Origin: Roseisalinus antarcticus
GTDB taxonomy: Bacteria; Pseudomonadota; Alphaproteobacteria; Rhodobacterales; Rhodobacteraceae
DNA: 64,000 nucleotides
Reading direction: 5' to 3'
Assembly: GCF_900172355.1 (NCBI RefSeq)
Contig: NZ_FWFZ01000021.1
Span: 1-64,000, forward strand
Shown piece by piece: positions 8,104 through 17,068 of the stretch. How positions within the stretch are numbered: position 1 is the stretch's first letter; each line of letters starts with the position of its first letter. Made by a program: the position numbers and the translations under genes. Under the pieces are notes generated by a model. It saw only the letters and a program-made list of their open reading frames with translations, did no database searches and had not been told where the DNA came from.

Positions 8104-9591
8104 TCACTTGGCGGCCTGCCGGGCGGTTGTGGCCTCGCCCGTCTGCCGGGCGGTTGTAGCCTCGCCCGTCTGCCGGGCGGTTGTAGCCTCGCCCGTCTGC
8201 CGGGCGGTTGTAGCCTCGCCCGTCTGCCGGGCGGTTGTAGCATCCCGATACCAGCTGCCCACCAGCAACGCCTTGAAGGCGGCATAGGTGGCATCGAACG
8301 TTTCGCGCCCGCGGGCATAGGTCTCGCGGTTGAAATCGCGGTAATCGGCCTCGTAGATCCCCTGCACCTGCTCGCCCGCCTGGCCGATCAGCGCGGTGAA
8401 ATCCTGCCGGTGCGGCGACAGCGTCTGACCCAGATAGGCCTGCATCAGAGACGCAAGTTCCCCCTGCTGGCTGCCGTCGAACCGGGTGACCACGGCGCGC
8501 ACCGCGTCCCATTCGAACCGCAGCTCGTCGCGCCCGAGCGCCCGGGCGGCCATGTTCTCGCCCTCCTCGATCGACCCGAAGGTGGCGTGCAGCATGTCGA
8601 AGAACCGCCCCGTGCTGTCGAACTCCAGGAACGACGCGCCCAGCGGCACCAGCAGGATGTCGGCCGCGGCCAGCCCGTTGATCGTGAGGTAGCCGAGCGC
8701 CGGGGGCGTGTCGATGAAGACGACGTCGTAGGCATCAAGAATGCCGTCCGCCTCAAGCCGGTCGGTCAGCGCGTCCCACAGCTTCCAGCCGCGCGCGGCC
8801 ATCCGCCAGACCGGGATCTGGAACTCCGCCCAGTAGAGGTTCAGCTGCGCGCCGATCAGGTCGATATTGGGCCAGTGGGTGGTCTGGATCAGGTCGGTGC
8901 TGGAGATCTTCAGCGCCTCGTCCAGGGTCTCGTCCAGCGGCTGCGGCGCCTCGCCCCGGTCGGCCCGGCGCTGGTTCTCGCCCCGCAGATGCTCGGCGTA
9001 ATGCCGCGCCAGCAGCGGGAACACCGTCTGCCATTCGTCCTCGACCCGGCCGCCGAAGATCGAGGTCATCGAGCCCTGGCTGTCCAGATCCACCACCAGC
9101 ACCCGGTAGCCGTCGAGCGCCGCCGACATCGCCAGATGCGCCGCGGTGGAGGTCTTGCCCACCCCGCCCTTGAAATTCGCCACCGCCACCAGCTTGGCGG
9201 GCTGGCCCTCGGGGCGGTAGGGCAAGTACTGCTTGGCCTTCGAGCCTTCGGCGCCGAAATGCGCCCGCAGCCGCAGCACCTCGTCGAGGGTGAACCACTT
9301 GGCCCCGGCCTCGGTCTCGCTGCGGCCCTGGGGCAGGTCGGGATTGGCCTTCAGCACCCGGCGGAAATGCCCCTGGGCCACGGGGATGAGGTAGCGGCAG
9401 ATCTCCCAGGTGGAGAACAGCCGCAAGCGGCGCGCACCGTCGGCCTCAAGGCCGCGGCTGGCCAGGTCGCTGCGCCCGGCGGCACAGGCCCGGGCGATGG
9501 CGCCGAAGCCTTCGGTGCTGGCCGGGGCGCCGAGGCTGGCGGCTGATTGCGCCGGGTCCACGCGGAAATAGGGGGGAAGGTCGGTGCTCAT
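8104..9591 (-). CDS. parA: Plasmid partitioning ATPase ParA with a repetitive C-terminus
   Basis: A 495-residue ParA. The first 120 residues carry a helix-turn-helix-like region typical of long, autoregulating plasmid ParAs. The deviant Walker A (FKGGVGKTS) is at about 140-148, VVDLDSQGS follows near 175, and FIDTPPALGY provides the Walker A'/B region. The last 45 residues are an unusual array of a nine-residue repeat (TTARQTGEA), encoded by 27-bp tandem repeats at 8116-8242. This tail is outside the ATPase fold and may be dispensable or may tune length or DNA binding. The gene is divergent from repA and upstream of parB. Confidence 0.93.
   Translation of the reverse strand: MSTDLPPYFRVDPAQSAASLGAPASTEGFGAIARACAAGRSDLASRGLEADGARRLRLFSTWEICRYLIPVAQGHFRRVLKANPDLPQGRSETEAGAKWFTLDEVLRLRAHFGAEGSKAKQYLPYRPEGQPAKLVAVANFKGGVGKTSTAAHLAMSAALDGYRVLVVDLDSQGSMTSIFGGRVEDEWQTVFPLLARHYAEHLRGENQRRADRGEAPQPLDETLDEALKISSTDLIQTTHWPNIDLIGAQLNLYWAEFQIPVWRMAARGWKLWDALTDRLEADGILDAYDVVFIDTPPALGYLTINGLAAADILLVPLGASFLEFDSTGRFFDMLHATFGSIEEGENMAARALGRDELRFEWDAVRAVVTRFDGSQQGELASLMQAYLGQTLSPHRQDFTALIGQAGEQVQGIYEADYRDFNRETYARGRETFDATYAAFKALLVGSWYRDATTARQTGEATTARQTGEATTARQTGEATTARQTGEATTARQAAK
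8116..8242. repeat. 27-bp tandem repeat at the 3' end of parA
   Basis: Four full copies and a partial fifth copy of a 27-bp unit begin at 8116, 8143, 8170, 8197 and 8224. Copies differ at one or two bases. Because 27 is a multiple of three, copy-number change would lengthen or shorten the ParA tail by nine residues without a frameshift. Confidence 0.92.
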
Positions 9592-10073
9592 GCTCTGGGG
9601 TCCCGATGCTGCCTATGGGGCTGCGCCTCTTGATGTGCGCTGTTTCGGGCAGAATACCGAAAAACAGCTGACATGGAAGAAAAACCGCAACACGTGTGCG
9701 TTTTCTCAGCAAGATTCGGGGGGTTGGGCCGGGCGACCCCCTGCATATTGGGGCAAGCGGGGGCGTCCTGACCAGCCCGGCGCTGTTATTTCTGGTTAGT
9801 ATAATGTTACGGGGGCGCTCCAGGGGCGTTTTGGCCTTGCAGGACAGGCCTGTGGCGCGGGGCCCCCGACTCCGAACCCCCGATAAGGCGACTCCGATGC
9901 CACGAGCCGGCGATTCCGATCCATGACTCCCGCGGCACTCCGGCGTGGACGGCGGCTGTGGATAACTCTAGGGTGTCACTGAAACCCCGATAACGGGGCG
10001 GCCGGCAACGACCGGCATCGGGCAAGCGCGGGCGGGCCAGCGCAGACAAGAGCAGGACGGACAGGCGAACGTC
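9592..10073. other. Probable replication origin (oriV) with iterons and DnaA box, and divergent parA/repA promoters
   Basis: This 482-bp gap separates divergent parA and repA. Three iteron cores, GACTCCGA (9868), GACTCCGA (9890) and GATTCCGA (9912), are spaced exactly 22 bp apart, with degenerate copies at 9925 and 9937. A consensus DnaA box (TTATCCACA on the minus strand) lies at 9957-9965. CCCCGATAA occurs at 9878 and 9985, the second copy forming a CCCCG-ATAA-CGGGG hairpin. An AT-rich patch at 9786-9810 contains TATAAT (9800-9805) and could be a melting region or a promoter. ACACGTGT near 9689 may be a parA operator. Confidence 0.72.
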
Positions 10074-11099
10074 ATGACAGAGGCCACAGGCGATCCGGGG
10101 CGGGGCGGGCTTTTGCCCCTGCGGCACCCGACGGGCGATTTCTTCGTCTGCGACATCTTCGGGGCCTCGCCCAAGGATGACCTCGGCACCATGGAGCATC
10201 CGGTCTTTTCGCTCTCGACCCGGCCCGACCGGCGGGTGCTGAGCTATGCCCACAACGGCATCACGGTCGAGGTGATCCCCAGCGTGAAGGGCCGCGCCAC
10301 GATCCACGACAAGGACGTGCTGATCTATTGCATCAGCCAGCTGATGGCGGCGATGAACGCGGGCCGGCAGATCTCGCGCACGCTGACGCTCAAGGCCCAC
10401 GACCTGCTGGTGGCCACCAACCGCGACACCTCCGGCGACGCCTACCAGCGCCTGCGCGAGGCGTTCGAGCGGCTGGCCGGCACCCGGATCACCACCAACA
10501 TGGCCACCGACGACCAGGAGACGACCCGCGGCTTCGGCCTGATCGAGGCCTGGGAGATCGTGCGCAAGACCCGGGGCGGGCGCATGGTCAGCGTGACGGT
10601 GACGCTCTCGGACTGGCTGTTCCGGGCGGTGCTGGCGAAATCGGTGCTGACGCTCAGCCGCGACTACTTTCGCCTGCGCAAACCGCTGGAGCGCAGGGTC
10701 TACGAGCTGGCCCGCAAGCATTGCGGACGCCAGCCGATGTGGCGGGTCTCGGTGACAGTGCTGCACAAGAAATCCGGCAGCGCCGCGCCGCTGCGGGTGT
10801 TCCGGGCGGCGCTGCGCAAGATGATCCTCGAGGGCCACCTGCCCGATTACGAGATGGCCGAGGAGACCGGCGACATGATCGCCTTCAGCCGCCGCCGGGC
10901 GCTGTCGGACAGCGGCCCGCACCTGGGCGCGGAGGCGCTGGAGGCCGCCCGCGCGATCGCGCCGGGCTGGGATGTCCACGCCCTGGCCGCCGAATGGCGC
11001 GGCGTCTGGGAGGCCACGGGCCGGCCGCGGCTGACCTCCGCCGACCGCGCCTTCCTGGGCTGGGTCCGCAAGACCCGCGCCGGGGCGCCCCCCCGCTAG
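10074..11099 (+). CDS. repA: Plasmid replication initiator protein A (RepA, RPA family)
   Basis: A 341-residue initiator of the 'replication initiator protein A' family found on Rhodobacterales plasmids. Family features are the early GDFFVCDIFG and MEHPVFSLSTRPD segments, the central YEHNG-like YAHNGITVEVIPS region, a winged-helix region around ISRTLTLKAHDLLVATNRDT and the LRKPLERRVYELARKHCG stretch. It would bind the iterons in the upstream gap together with DnaA and open the origin. The gene is divergent from parAB, the common rep-par arrangement. A strong palindrome directly after the stop probably ends transcription. Its presence is the main evidence that the window is extrachromosomal. 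Confidence 0.93.
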   Translation: MTEATGDPGRGGLLPLRHPTGDFFVCDIFGASPKDDLGTMEHPVFSLSTRPDRRVLSYAHNGITVEVIPSVKGRATIHDKDVLIYCISQLMAAMNAGRQISRTLTLKAHDLLVATNRDTSGDAYQRLREAFERLAGTRITTNMATDDQETTRGFGLIEAWEIVRKTRGGRMVSVTVTLSDWLFRAVLAKSVLTLSRDYFRLRKPLERRVYELARKHCGRQPMWRVSVTVLHKKSGSAAPLRVFRAALRKMILEGHLPDYEMAEETGDMIAFSRRRALSDSGPHLGAEALEAARAIAPGWDVHALAAEWRGVWEATGRPRLTSADRAFLGWVRKTRAGAPPR

Positions 11100-11103
11100 C
11101 TTT

Positions 11104-11129
11104 CCGGCGGGGCCGCGCGGCCCCGCCGG
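11104..11129. terminator. GC-rich palindromic terminator after repA
   Basis: A perfect 26-bp palindrome (CCGGCGGGGCCGC and its complement) starts 4 bp after the repA stop, between convergent repA and the DUF2793 gene. There is no T-run, so it may be a weak, Rho-assisted or bidirectional terminator. Confidence 0.55.
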
Positions 11130-11155
11130 GTCAGCCCCCCGGGGTCAGGCGGCCG

Positions 11156-12190
11156 TCAGGACACCACCGCGCGGTCGGTCGTCCGGCGCCAGTCGGTGCC
11201 GTCGCTGAAGGCCGGGACCGGGCCGCCGGTCTCGTCGGTGACGAAGATCATCGCGCCGGCCCCCAGGGCGGCCGGGTCGGGCAGGGCCGCCACGCTGAAG
11301 CCGGCCGGCTGGACCGCGCCGGCAAACTCGCTGCACCGGGTGACGCCGTTGAACAGCACGTGGTCGATGCCGCCGGTCTCGTCGCGGATCTTGAACGAGC
11401 CGTTGTTGGTGGTCTTGACCTTCCAGTCCCCGCCCGAGGAATCGTCGATCATCCGGAAGCCGGCGCCGCCGATCCCGCCCACGTTGCGCACCTGGATGGT
11501 GGGCGAAAGCCCGTCGGCGGCCACGCTCAGCGTGGCGTCGGTCCCGGCCAGCGGCCCGATCCCGACCGCGCCCGTCGCCCCGTCGATGCGCAGCGCCGTG
11601 CTCCAGGCGGTGCCGTCGGCGCTGACCTTGACGGCGAAGCTGTCGTCGCCGGCCAGCCCCATCTCGGCCCGGCCCGACCAGTTCGACTGGAACAGCAGGC
11701 TGGCGGTGTCGGCGGGGGCGGCCTTGTTGACCTTGACCTGGTGGCCCGCCCCCGCATGGGTCAGCAGCGTGGCCTCGGCGGCCACGGCCAGCCGGTTGGT
11801 GGCATCCGCGCCGGTGTTGATCCCCAGCATGGCGGGATCGGCCAGGCTGGCCTTGGGCAGCACCCAGGCGGTGCCGGTCCAGATCCGCAGCTCCTGCGCG
11901 GCGGCGTCCCAGGCCCGCCAGCCGGTGCGCGGCGGGATGAAATCCCACCCCGCGCCGTCCCATGCGGCGACCGAGCCGTCCTGTCCGGCCCAGTCGCCGC
12001 CGGCCCCCACCCCCACCACATGGGCCTCGCCCGGCAGGGGCGCGGCCGGTGGTGTCACCGTGCCGATCCCGGCGACCGCCAGCTGGACGATCGCGTCCAG
12101 CCGGGCCAGGGCGGCATTGTGCGTCACGTGTTTTTGCGCCTGGGCGGGCTGCAGATAGGGCAGGGCGAGGCGGTCGGAGGTATCGGACAT
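11156..12190 (-). CDS. DUF2793-type protein (phage tail/surface-associated)
   Basis: A 344-residue protein that opens with the DUF2793 signature: LPYLQPAQAQKHVTHNAALARLD near residue 8, then repeated short W-rich strands (WAGQDGSVAAWDGAGWDFIPP, GWRAWDAAAQELRIW). The middle region (about 150-300) resembles phage tail-fibre beta-structure, with repeated NTGADATN and SADGTAWSTALRIDG-type segments. The family is common in Rhodobacteraceae prophages and polysaccharide loci, and its biochemical role is not established. No signal peptide or membrane segment is seen. Here it stands alone between repA and an epimerase gene, with no other phage genes nearby. Confidence 0.8.
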   Translation of the reverse strand: MSDTSDRLALPYLQPAQAQKHVTHNAALARLDAIVQLAVAGIGTVTPPAAPLPGEAHVVGVGAGGDWAGQDGSVAAWDGAGWDFIPPRTGWRAWDAAAQELRIWTGTAWVLPKASLADPAMLGINTGADATNRLAVAAEATLLTHAGAGHQVKVNKAAPADTASLLFQSNWSGRAEMGLAGDDSFAVKVSADGTAWSTALRIDGATGAVGIGPLAGTDATLSVAADGLSPTIQVRNVGGIGGAGFRMIDDSSGGDWKVKTTNNGSFKIRDETGGIDHVLFNGVTRCSEFAGAVQPAGFSVAALPDPAALGAGAMIFVTDETGGPVPAFSDGTDWRRTTDRAVVS

Positions 12191-12374
12191 GGGGAAAGCC
12201 TTCCGGGAAACGGGCGGGAAACGGGCGTTGTGCCGCAGTCTCGCCGGAAGGGTTTAAGGACGGCTCAGGGGGCCGGCCGATCGGGTAGGGAAGCGTTAAG
12301 CTTTGCCCGCCACAGGGCCGAGACCGGGGCCGAGACCGGGGCGCAACAGGCTCTGTTCCGGGGGGCGGGGCGCC

Positions 12375-13337
12375 TCAGCCCCGGCTTGCGTAGTAATCGT
12401 GGGTCGCCCGGATCGCGTCGTCGAACGGGGTGATCCGGTCGCCCAGCAGCACCCGCACATCCTCGCCATTGGCGATCACGTCGCGCGGCTCTGTCGCCAG
12501 CAGGTCGGTGGCGGGGATCTTTTCATAGGCCAGCGGCTTGCCCGCGGCCTTTTCCACCGCCGCGATCACGTCCATCAGCGAGGTCGATTGCCCCGAGCCC
12601 AGCATGTTCACCGGCGCCACCTCTTCGCCGTCGCGCAGCCGGCGGGCCATGGTGGCGATGCCGTAGCCCACGTCGCCGGCATAGATGAAATCGCGCGTCT
12701 GCCCGCCGTCGCCGTTGACGAAGACCGACTTGCCCTCGATCGCGGCGCGGGTGAAGGCGTGGATCGCGCTCTTCTTGTTGTCGGAGAAGCGGCCGAACAC
12801 GTTGGTCATCCGGATCACCCCGAAGCTGCCGCCGCGCAGCTCCACCAGGCGCTGCAGGATCATCTCTTCGGCGGCCTTGGTGGCACCATAGAAGTTCTTG
12901 GGGCAATAGGGGCTGTCGAGGCGCACCTCGAAGCTGCCGTCGAACAGCGCACCGGCGGTGGAGATCAGGATGAACCGGTCACCGGGCTGCACCGCCTCCA
13001 TCACGAAGCGCGAGGGCTCGGCGATGTTGGCCTCGATGAAATCGAGCGGCCGGTCCTTGCTCTCCGCCACCCGCGTCTCGCCGGCCAGGAAGACGAAGAT
13101 CCGGCCCTCGCCGGTGTCTTCGAGCCCCGCCAGGAAGTCGAGCGCACCCCGGCTCTCGTAGCCGCCCTTGTGGTGTGGCAGATCCAGCGCCTCGTGCCCC
13201 GGCGCGGCGTTCGACATGTCGTCGATGACCACGGGCGCGAGGCCCGAGAATTCTTCCGAGCCGGCGATGGTGTCGAGGATGTTGCGCCCGACGAAGCCGA
13301 AGCCGCCGACAAGGACGAGGGTGCTGGAATTCTTCAT
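12375..13337 (-). CDS. NAD-dependent nucleotide-sugar epimerase/dehydratase (extended SDR)
   Basis: A 320-residue extended short-chain dehydrogenase/reductase. The NAD-binding turn VGGFGFVGRN is at residues 8-17, a FVFLAGETRVAESK segment lies near 80 and the catalytic YxxxK appears as YGATK near residue 150. These features fit UDP-hexose epimerases or dehydratases that make precursors for polysaccharide assembly, but the substrate cannot be read from sequence alone. The frame extends upstream to 13613, yet the ATG at 13337 opens the Rossmann fold at the expected distance and has GGAG about 12 bases upstream. It is divergent from the glycosyltransferase operon that starts near 13513. Confidence 0.87.
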   Translation of the reverse strand: MKNSSTLVLVGGFGFVGRNILDTIAGSEEFSGLAPVVIDDMSNAAPGHEALDLPHHKGGYESRGALDFLAGLEDTGEGRIFVFLAGETRVAESKDRPLDFIEANIAEPSRFVMEAVQPGDRFILISTAGALFDGSFEVRLDSPYCPKNFYGATKAAEEMILQRLVELRGGSFGVIRMTNVFGRFSDNKKSAIHAFTRAAIEGKSVFVNGDGGQTRDFIYAGDVGYGIATMARRLRDGEEVAPVNMLGSGQSTSLMDVIAAVEKAAGKPLAYEKIPATDLLATEPRDVIANGEDVRVLLGDRITPFDDAIRATHDYYASRG

Positions 13338-13512
13338 GGCGAAACAGGGCTCCGGAACGCGGGGGATACGGGAGGTCTCATAGGGCCGTTCGGGGGCGAG
13401 TTCAAATCCCCCGGGCGCCGCCGCGCCTGGCCTGGGGCGGCGCGGCCACAGGGCGGGCGGCGCCCCCGATTCCACGTTGAAGACGGAAGGGCGCGGCGGT
13501 AAGCGGGCGGTC

Positions 13513-15492
13513 ATGCCTGGACCGGGGGACACAGACGGGATGCGCGGCCAGACCAGCGACGGGGCGAACGGGCGCGGCGGATTTCTCCGGCGCCTGGCCG
13601 ACCGCCTGCCCAAGGGGGCGCTGCGGGCCGCCCGCGCCGCCTATGGCCGGGCCACGGGGCGCAAGCCCGGCGGCATAGAGATCCCGGCCGATGTCCGCGC
13701 CCGGGCGCTGGCCGAGATCCGCACCCGCATGCCGCCGCCGCATTGGGGCGTGCCCCTGGCCGCCCTGGCCCGGGCCGCCGAGATGGCCCCGCGCCCGGCG
13801 GGCTACGGCGCGGAATACGATCTGATCAAGCCGCATTTCGACGCTCTCTACTATTTCGGCCGCCATGCGGACGTGGCCCGGCGCGGCTTCGATCCGGTGG
13901 CCCATTACCTGCGCGCCGGCGCGGCCGAGAACCGCGACCCCGCCGCCTGGTTCGGCACCGCCGCCTATCGCGCCCGCTATGGCGCCGAGATCCGCAAGAG
14001 CGGGCTGACCCCGTTCGGCCACTGGGTGCGCGAGGGCCACGCCAGGGGCTATCTGACCGCGCCCTTCCACGCCTTCGAGGCGATGGCCGAACAGGTGCTG
14101 GGCCGCCCCCCCGCCGAGGTCCAGGCGCAATGGTCGGCGCAATACGACGACCTGCGCGACAGGCTCGGCCGCGGCACCTTGGGTGAAATGGTGACGAAAG
14201 CGGCGGCGCTCGACCCGCTCGTGGCGCTGTCCTGGCCCCGGGCGCAGGATATCCGCGTGCCGCCCTTCAACTCCGACCTGGTGGTGACCCGCACCGAGGC
14301 GCTGCACCGGCTGCAGGCCCGCGCCGGCGGGCGGCGGGCGGCGGCGGTGATCGTGGTCAACCGCCCGCGCTGGGGCGGGGGCCGGCGGATGGAGGGCCAC
14401 CTGGCCCATGCGCTGGCCGATCTGCACGGGGCGGAGAACGTGCTGGTCCTGACCACCGAGGCGGACGGGGCGATGCCGCCGGGCAAGCTGCCCGAGGGTC
14501 TGCGGGTCGTCACCATGGCCGATATCGCCCCGGGCGATGCCGAGATGCGCGAGCGGCTGCTGTTCGAATTCCTGCGTGCGCTGCGGCCCGGGTCGGTGTT
14601 CAACGTCAACAGCCGCCTGTTCTGGGAGATGCTGACGCCCTATGGCCGCGCCCTGTCCCGCGACACCGCGATCACCTGCGCGCTGTTCTGCGCCGAGCGC
14701 ACCGCGCTGGGGTACTGGACCGGCTACCCGGTGCGCATGGTCTACCGGCATTTCGACATCCTCCATGCGATCTGCACCGACAGCCAGGCCCTGGCCGAGG
14801 AGCTGGCGGCGCGCTTCATGATACCCGAGGCTGCCCGCGGCAAGCTGCGGGTGCTGCCCGCGCCGGCGGATGCCACGATCCCGGTGGCCGCGATCCCGGT
14901 GGCCGCGGCGCCCGTGGCCGCGGCGCCCGTGGCCGCGGTGCCGGTGGCGGCCGGGCGGCGGCCGCAGATCTTCTGGTCGGGGCGGTTCGATCCGCAAAAG
15001 CGCGTCGACCTGGTCCATGCCATCGCCGCCGCCCTGCCCGAGGCCGATATCCGGATGTGGGGCGCGCCGGTGCTGGACGGCGGCACCATGCCCCCGCCGA
15101 TGCCGCCGGCCAACCTGACCCGCGAGGGGGTCTATGCGCACTTTGCCGACCTGCCGCTGCACGAGGCGGACCTGTGGCTCTATACCTCCGACTGGGACGG
15201 GGTGCCCTCGATCCTGCTCGAGGTCGCGATGACCGGCCTGCCGCTCGTGGGCAGCCGGGTCGGCGGCACCGGCGAGATCCTGCGCGAGGGGCTGGCGCAT
15301 CCGCTGCCCGAGGGCGCCGGGGTGCAGGCCCATGTCGCGGCAATCCGCGCCGTGCTGGCCGACCCCGCGACCGCCCGGAAACAGGCTCTGATGTTGCGTG
15401 AGGCGCTTCTGGCCGAGCGCAGCGAGGCGGCTTTTCGCGCCGTCGTGGCAGAGCTTGCCCCCGTCGTTCCCGCCCCGGAGGACGCGGCATGA
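13513..15492 (+). CDS. Modular glycosyltransferase: YPDV-type repeats plus GT4-like C-terminal domain
   Basis: A protein of about 659 residues. Near residues 113-180 it carries two copies of a repeat with the pattern FD..Y...(Y/H)ADV...G.DP..HYL..G..E.RDP. The C-terminal half (about 450-650) is a GT-B/GT4 fold with WSGRFDPQKRVDLV and the nucleotide-sugar-binding motif WDGVPSILLEVAMTGLPLVGS. A low-complexity AAIPVAAAPVAA linker at nucleotides 14870-14950 precedes the last domain. The start is uncertain (TTG 13477, ATG 13513 or ATG 13540); none has a strong ribosome-binding site. It is paralogous to the protein at 17574-19655. The next gene overlaps its stop by four bases. Confidence 0.82.
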   Translation: MPGPGDTDGMRGQTSDGANGRGGFLRRLADRLPKGALRAARAAYGRATGRKPGGIEIPADVRARALAEIRTRMPPPHWGVPLAALARAAEMAPRPAGYGAEYDLIKPHFDALYYFGRHADVARRGFDPVAHYLRAGAAENRDPAAWFGTAAYRARYGAEIRKSGLTPFGHWVREGHARGYLTAPFHAFEAMAEQVLGRPPAEVQAQWSAQYDDLRDRLGRGTLGEMVTKAAALDPLVALSWPRAQDIRVPPFNSDLVVTRTEALHRLQARAGGRRAAAVIVVNRPRWGGGRRMEGHLAHALADLHGAENVLVLTTEADGAMPPGKLPEGLRVVTMADIAPGDAEMRERLLFEFLRALRPGSVFNVNSRLFWEMLTPYGRALSRDTAITCALFCAERTALGYWTGYPVRMVYRHFDILHAICTDSQALAEELAARFMIPEAARGKLRVLPAPADATIPVAAIPVAAAPVAAAPVAAVPVAAGRRPQIFWSGRFDPQKRVDLVHAIAAALPEADIRMWGAPVLDGGTMPPPMPPANLTREGVYAHFADLPLHEADLWLYTSDWDGVPSILLEVAMTGLPLVGSRVGGTGEILREGLAHPLPEGAGVQAHVAAIRAVLADPATARKQALMLREALLAERSEAAFRAVVAELAPVVPAPEDAA

Positions 15493-16367
15493 GCCCCGCC
15501 GCCACCGCGCCCCCCGACCTGACCCTGGCGCTGACGGTCCATGCCGAGAGCCTGGTCGCCGGCCCCACCCTGGCCAGCGCCGAGGCCGCGCTGGCGCGGC
15601 TCGAGGCGGCGGGCTACCGGGTGGAGCGGCTGATCGGGCTCGACGACCCGACCCCCGAGGCCCGCGCCTTCATGACCCAGCCCGCGCTGGCCGCCTGGGA
15701 GGTCCGCGAAATGGCCTTCCGCGACCAGGGCCGGACCCGCAACGCGCTGGCCGCCCAGGCCCGGGGGCGCTGGCTCGCGTTCCTGGATGCCGACGACCTG
15801 TTCTCGGAAAACTGGCTGATCGAGGCGGTACAGAGCCTTGAGGCGGCCGGCCCGGGCGCCCGCGTCATCCTGCACCCCGAGGTGGTCTGGGAGTTCGACG
15901 GCACCGCGATGAGCCATGCCAACATCGCCCAGGACAACCCGCTTTTCACCCCCCATCACCTGGGCATCCAGAATTACTACGACGCGCTGTGCCTGGCCCC
16001 GCGCGAGGCCTGGACCGAGGTGCCCTTCGCGGATCGCGACATCGCGGGCGGCTTTGCCTACGAGGATTGGCAATGGGCGGTGGAGACCATGGCCGCGGGC
16101 TGGCACCACGGGGTGGTGCGCGACACGCTGATCTTCAAGCGCCGCAGGGATTCCTCGCAGACCGGCGAGGCCCGAAGCCGCCGGGTGTCGATCCGCGGCC
16201 TTGCCGCGCTGGCGATCGACCGGATCGGCAGGCTCGGCCGGCCCGGGGCGGGCGGGACCGACACTGATACCGACACTGGCACTGGCAGGGCGGAAACTGG
16301 CAAGGCGGAAACTGGCAAGACAGACACTGGCGAGAGCGGCAGGACCGGGGGAGGGGCTGCGCCATGA
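15489..16367 (+). CDS. GT2-like glycosyltransferase with low-complexity tail
   Basis: A 292-residue GT-A protein. TLALTVHAESLVAGPTL opens the nucleotide-binding fold, and LAFLDADDLFSENW near residues 96-109 supplies the DxD-type metal site. YEDWQWAVETM and IFKRRRDSS follow towards the C-terminus. Residues 255-290 form a low-complexity TDTDTGTG/ETGK tail encoded by near-hexameric DNA repeats. The ATG overlaps the preceding stop (ATGA), implying translational coupling. It is the paralogue of the gene at 19652-20398, and each follows a YPDV-repeat glycosyltransferase, so the two genes form a duplicated cassette. Confidence 0.83.
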   Translation: MSPAATAPPDLTLALTVHAESLVAGPTLASAEAALARLEAAGYRVERLIGLDDPTPEARAFMTQPALAAWEVREMAFRDQGRTRNALAAQARGRWLAFLDADDLFSENWLIEAVQSLEAAGPGARVILHPEVVWEFDGTAMSHANIAQDNPLFTPHHLGIQNYYDALCLAPREAWTEVPFADRDIAGGFAYEDWQWAVETMAAGWHHGVVRDTLIFKRRRDSSQTGEARSRRVSIRGLAALAIDRIGRLGRPGAGGTDTDTDTGTGRAETGKAETGKTDTGESGRTGGGAAP

Positions 16368-17068
16368 CCACCCGCTTCGTGCTGTTCTCGACGGCGCGGT
16401 CGGGGTCCTCGTGGCTGGTGACGGCGTTGCGCAGCCACCCCGAGATCCTGTGCCATGGCGAGGCGCTGGCGCCGGGGCTGGTGCCGCGCCACCTGCAGGG
16501 GGCGGCCCGCGCGGTGCTGACGCCCGAGATGTGCAAGGCCGACCCGCTGGGCTTTGCCCGCCGGCTGCTGGCGATGGACGAGGGCCACGGCGCGGTGGGC
16601 TTCAAGGTCTTCGCGACGCAAGGCCCCGCCGCCCATGCCGCGCTGCTGTCCGACGAGAGCCTGCACAAGATCGTCCTGCGGCGCGAGAACGCGCTGGCGG
16701 CCTGGTCCTCGCTGCTGATCGCGCGCCAGACCGGGCGCTGGAACACCCGCAAGGCCGGCATCGGCGCGGGCACCCGGACCCGGTTCGTGCGCGCCGAGTT
16801 CGACCATTACCGCACCCGCCGCGACGCCTATTTCGACCGGATCGACCGCCAGCTGCGCGGGCCGCGGCTGGATCTGACCTATACGGGTGACATCGTGACG
16901 AAAAACGCGGCCCCCGTTCTGGACTTTCTCGGTGTGGACAGGGCATTCGATACATCGACGGCCATGGCCCGGATTCTCGGGCCCTCGATCCTCGACCGGT
17001 TCGAGAACGCGGCCGATGCCGCGGCCTGTCTGGACGAGATCGGCCGGCCCGACTGGGCACGGGAATGA
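16364..17068 (+). CDS. Sulfotransferase-like protein (Stf0/NodH-like)
   Basis: A 234-residue protein with the PAPS 5'-phosphosulfate loop FSTARSGSSWL at residues 8-18, matching the T.RSGSSWL motif of Stf0 and NodH-type carbohydrate sulfotransferases. IVLRRENALAAWSSLLIARQTGRW near residue 103 fits the 3'-phosphate-binding region. A short C-terminal helical part follows. It would transfer sulfate from PAPS to a sugar hydroxyl in the cytoplasm. Its ATG overlaps the stop of the previous glycosyltransferase gene and its own stop overlaps the next ATG, so it belongs to a coupled chain. Confidence 0.84.
   Translation: MTTRFVLFSTARSGSSWLVTALRSHPEILCHGEALAPGLVPRHLQGAARAVLTPEMCKADPLGFARRLLAMDEGHGAVGFKVFATQGPAAHAALLSDESLHKIVLRRENALAAWSSLLIARQTGRWNTRKAGIGAGTRTRFVRAEFDHYRTRRDAYFDRIDRQLRGPRLDLTYTGDIVTKNAAPVLDFLGVDRAFDTSTAMARILGPSILDRFENAADAAACLDEIGRPDWARE

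Noticed and set aside
8116-8242. 27-bp repeats as iterons of a second origin or a CRISPR
   Set aside because: They lie in the parA coding frame with intact translation, and the better origin candidate lies beside repA.
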